A stretch of DNA of 54,829 nucleotides from an uncultured Pelagibacteraceae bacterium. Its GTDB lineage: Bacteria; Pseudomonadota; Alphaproteobacteria; Pelagibacterales; AG-422-B15. This document shows, piece after piece, positions 54,074 through 54,829 of the stretch. The position numbers and the translations under genes were made by a program. Positions within the stretch are counted from its first letter, which is position 1; every line of letters starts with the position of its first letter. Location: NCBI GenBank assembly GCA_902614655.1, contig CACMLX010000003.1:83554-138382 (forward strand). Reading direction: 5' to 3'. Below the pieces are notes generated by a model. That model was not told the origin of the DNA. It searched no databases and saw only the letters and a program-made list of their open reading frames with translations.

Positions 54074-54829
54074 ATGAATTTTGATTTCTCAGATGATCAA
54101 AAACTTCTCCGTGAACAAGCAAGAAAATTTTTATTCGATAAGTGTGATCGCAAATCAGTAAGAACAGTTCTTGATGACGATCAACTGCATTACCATAAAG
54201 AACTATGGTCACAAATATCTGAAATGGGTTGGACTGGAACTGCAATTCCAGAGGAATATGGTGGACTTGGTCTCGGTATGTTGGAACTATGCGTTATTGC
54301 AGAAGAATTGGGAAGATCTATAGCACCTACACCATTTTCGTCATCAATATATTTATTTGCAGAATTTATAAAAAGCTATGGTTCTGAAGATCAAAAGAAA
54401 AAATTCTTACCTTCGATTGCATCAGGTGAAAAAATAGGTACATTTGCACTATCAGAAACAAATGGAACTCCAAAACCATTAAATGTAAAAACGAAGTTTT
54501 CATCTGGAAAAATTAATGGCTATAAATCACCTGTAAGTGATGGAGAGTCAGCTGATTATCTAATAATCGCTGCCAATAGCGATGATAAGGGAAATAGAAA
54601 TTCACTTTCATTATATATTGTCGATTTACATCAAGATGGAGTAAACAAAACAAGCCTTGAGACAATTGATCCGACGCGACCTGCATGCAGTATTAATTTT
54701 GAAAATATAGAAGCCGAACTACTTGGTGAGCAAGGAATGGCATGGGACATGACAGAAAACATACTTAACAGAGCCGCGGTTTTATATTCATTTGAGCAAG
54801 TTGGAGGAGCGCAAGTTTCTCTGGATGAA
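54074..54829 (+). CDS. Acyl-CoA dehydrogenase, N-terminal 252 residues (runs off the window)
   Basis: An open frame from ATG 54074 runs to the window edge with no stop. It begins MNFDFSDDQKLLREQARKFL, the typical helical start of acyl-CoA dehydrogenases. GWTGTAIPEEYGGLGLGMLE (about residues 55-74), AEELGRSIAPTPF (about 79-91) and FALSETNG (about 131-138) complete the FAD-binding N-domain and middle-domain pattern. It differs in sequence from the ACAD10/11-type protein at 33552. This type often occurs in pairs for steroid or branched-chain acyl-CoAs; no partner is visible. Confidence 0.88.
   Translation, partial: MNFDFSDDQKLLREQARKFLFDKCDRKSVRTVLDDDQLHYHKELWSQISEMGWTGTAIPEEYGGLGLGMLELCVIAEELGRSIAPTPFSSSIYLFAEFIKSYGSEDQKKKFLPSIASGEKIGTFALSETNGTPKPLNVKTKFSSGKINGYKSPVSDGESADYLIIAANSDDKGNRNSLSLYIVDLHQDGVNKTSLETIDPTRPACSINFENIEAELLGEQGMAWDMTENILNRAAVLYSFEQVGGAQVSLDE

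Overview
The window is a gene-dense, strongly AT-rich piece of an alphaproteobacterial chromosome. The assignment rests on families and gene orders typical of that class: murA-DUF2948-hisD-infA-maf, hisS-hisZ-hisG with short-form HisG, a HAD-IIA gene-ribF-ileS-lspA followed by a DUF3035/BamF-like lipoprotein, xseA-DUF2093, lpxL-lpxK-waaA-DUF374 next to pmbA and ubiA, DUF1289, and a tRNA-His without an encoded G-1. High A+T, very short spacers and many stop/start overlaps suggest a streamlined, probably marine lineage; the genus cannot be told from here. No gap exceeds 300 bases (the largest is 17558-17776), and there is no rRNA, insertion sequence, prophage or CRISPR array.

Region 1 (1-6881) is a zinc-starvation island. 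On the minus strand znuC-znuB-zur is followed by a DUF2796 His-rich periplasmic protein, an ABC ATPase, an FtsX-type permease and the start of a DUF3299 protein. On the plus strand, znuA (with an unusual embedded extra domain) and a DUF1826 gene diverge from znuC. Two near-identical inverted repeats, at 2693-2711 and 4704-4718, look like Zur operators. Region 2 (6883-11100) holds a beta-carbonic anhydrase and a possible catabolic cluster: Rieske oxygenase, M20 amidohydrolase and DoeA-like (ectoine hydrolase family) M24 protein.

Region 3 (11186-16155) is the dcd-murA-DUF2948-hisD-infA-maf run, led by two tiny overlapping ORFs. Region 4 (16225-21030) holds tRNA-Phe, tRNA-His, an MFS transporter whose end overlaps tRNA-His antisense, and hisS-hisZ-hisG ending in a bidirectional terminator shared with groESL (21054-23114). 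Region 5 (23177-33552) contains an SDR, HAD-IIA, ribF, ileS, lspA, BamF-like, an SbmA/BacA-like transporter, a compact pgi, rsmD, a pseudouridine synthase and tadA.

Region 6 (33552-38490) holds an acyl-CoA dehydrogenase and, on the other strand, a kinase-like phosphotransferase. These resemble the two halves of ACAD10/ACAD11, with a cysteine-desulfurase-like PLP enzyme between them. purD follows, interrupted by one in-frame stop codon. Region 7 (38543-50708) holds xseA, DUF2093, an M23 peptidase, a seven-gene minus-strand envelope cluster (ubiA, pmbA, msbA, DUF374, waaA, lpxK, lpxL), rsmE and gshA. Region 8 (50705-54829) holds an MscS channel, an alpha/beta hydrolase, DUF4396, DUF1289, rpoZ with a long acidic tail, and the 5' part of a second acyl-CoA dehydrogenase gene.
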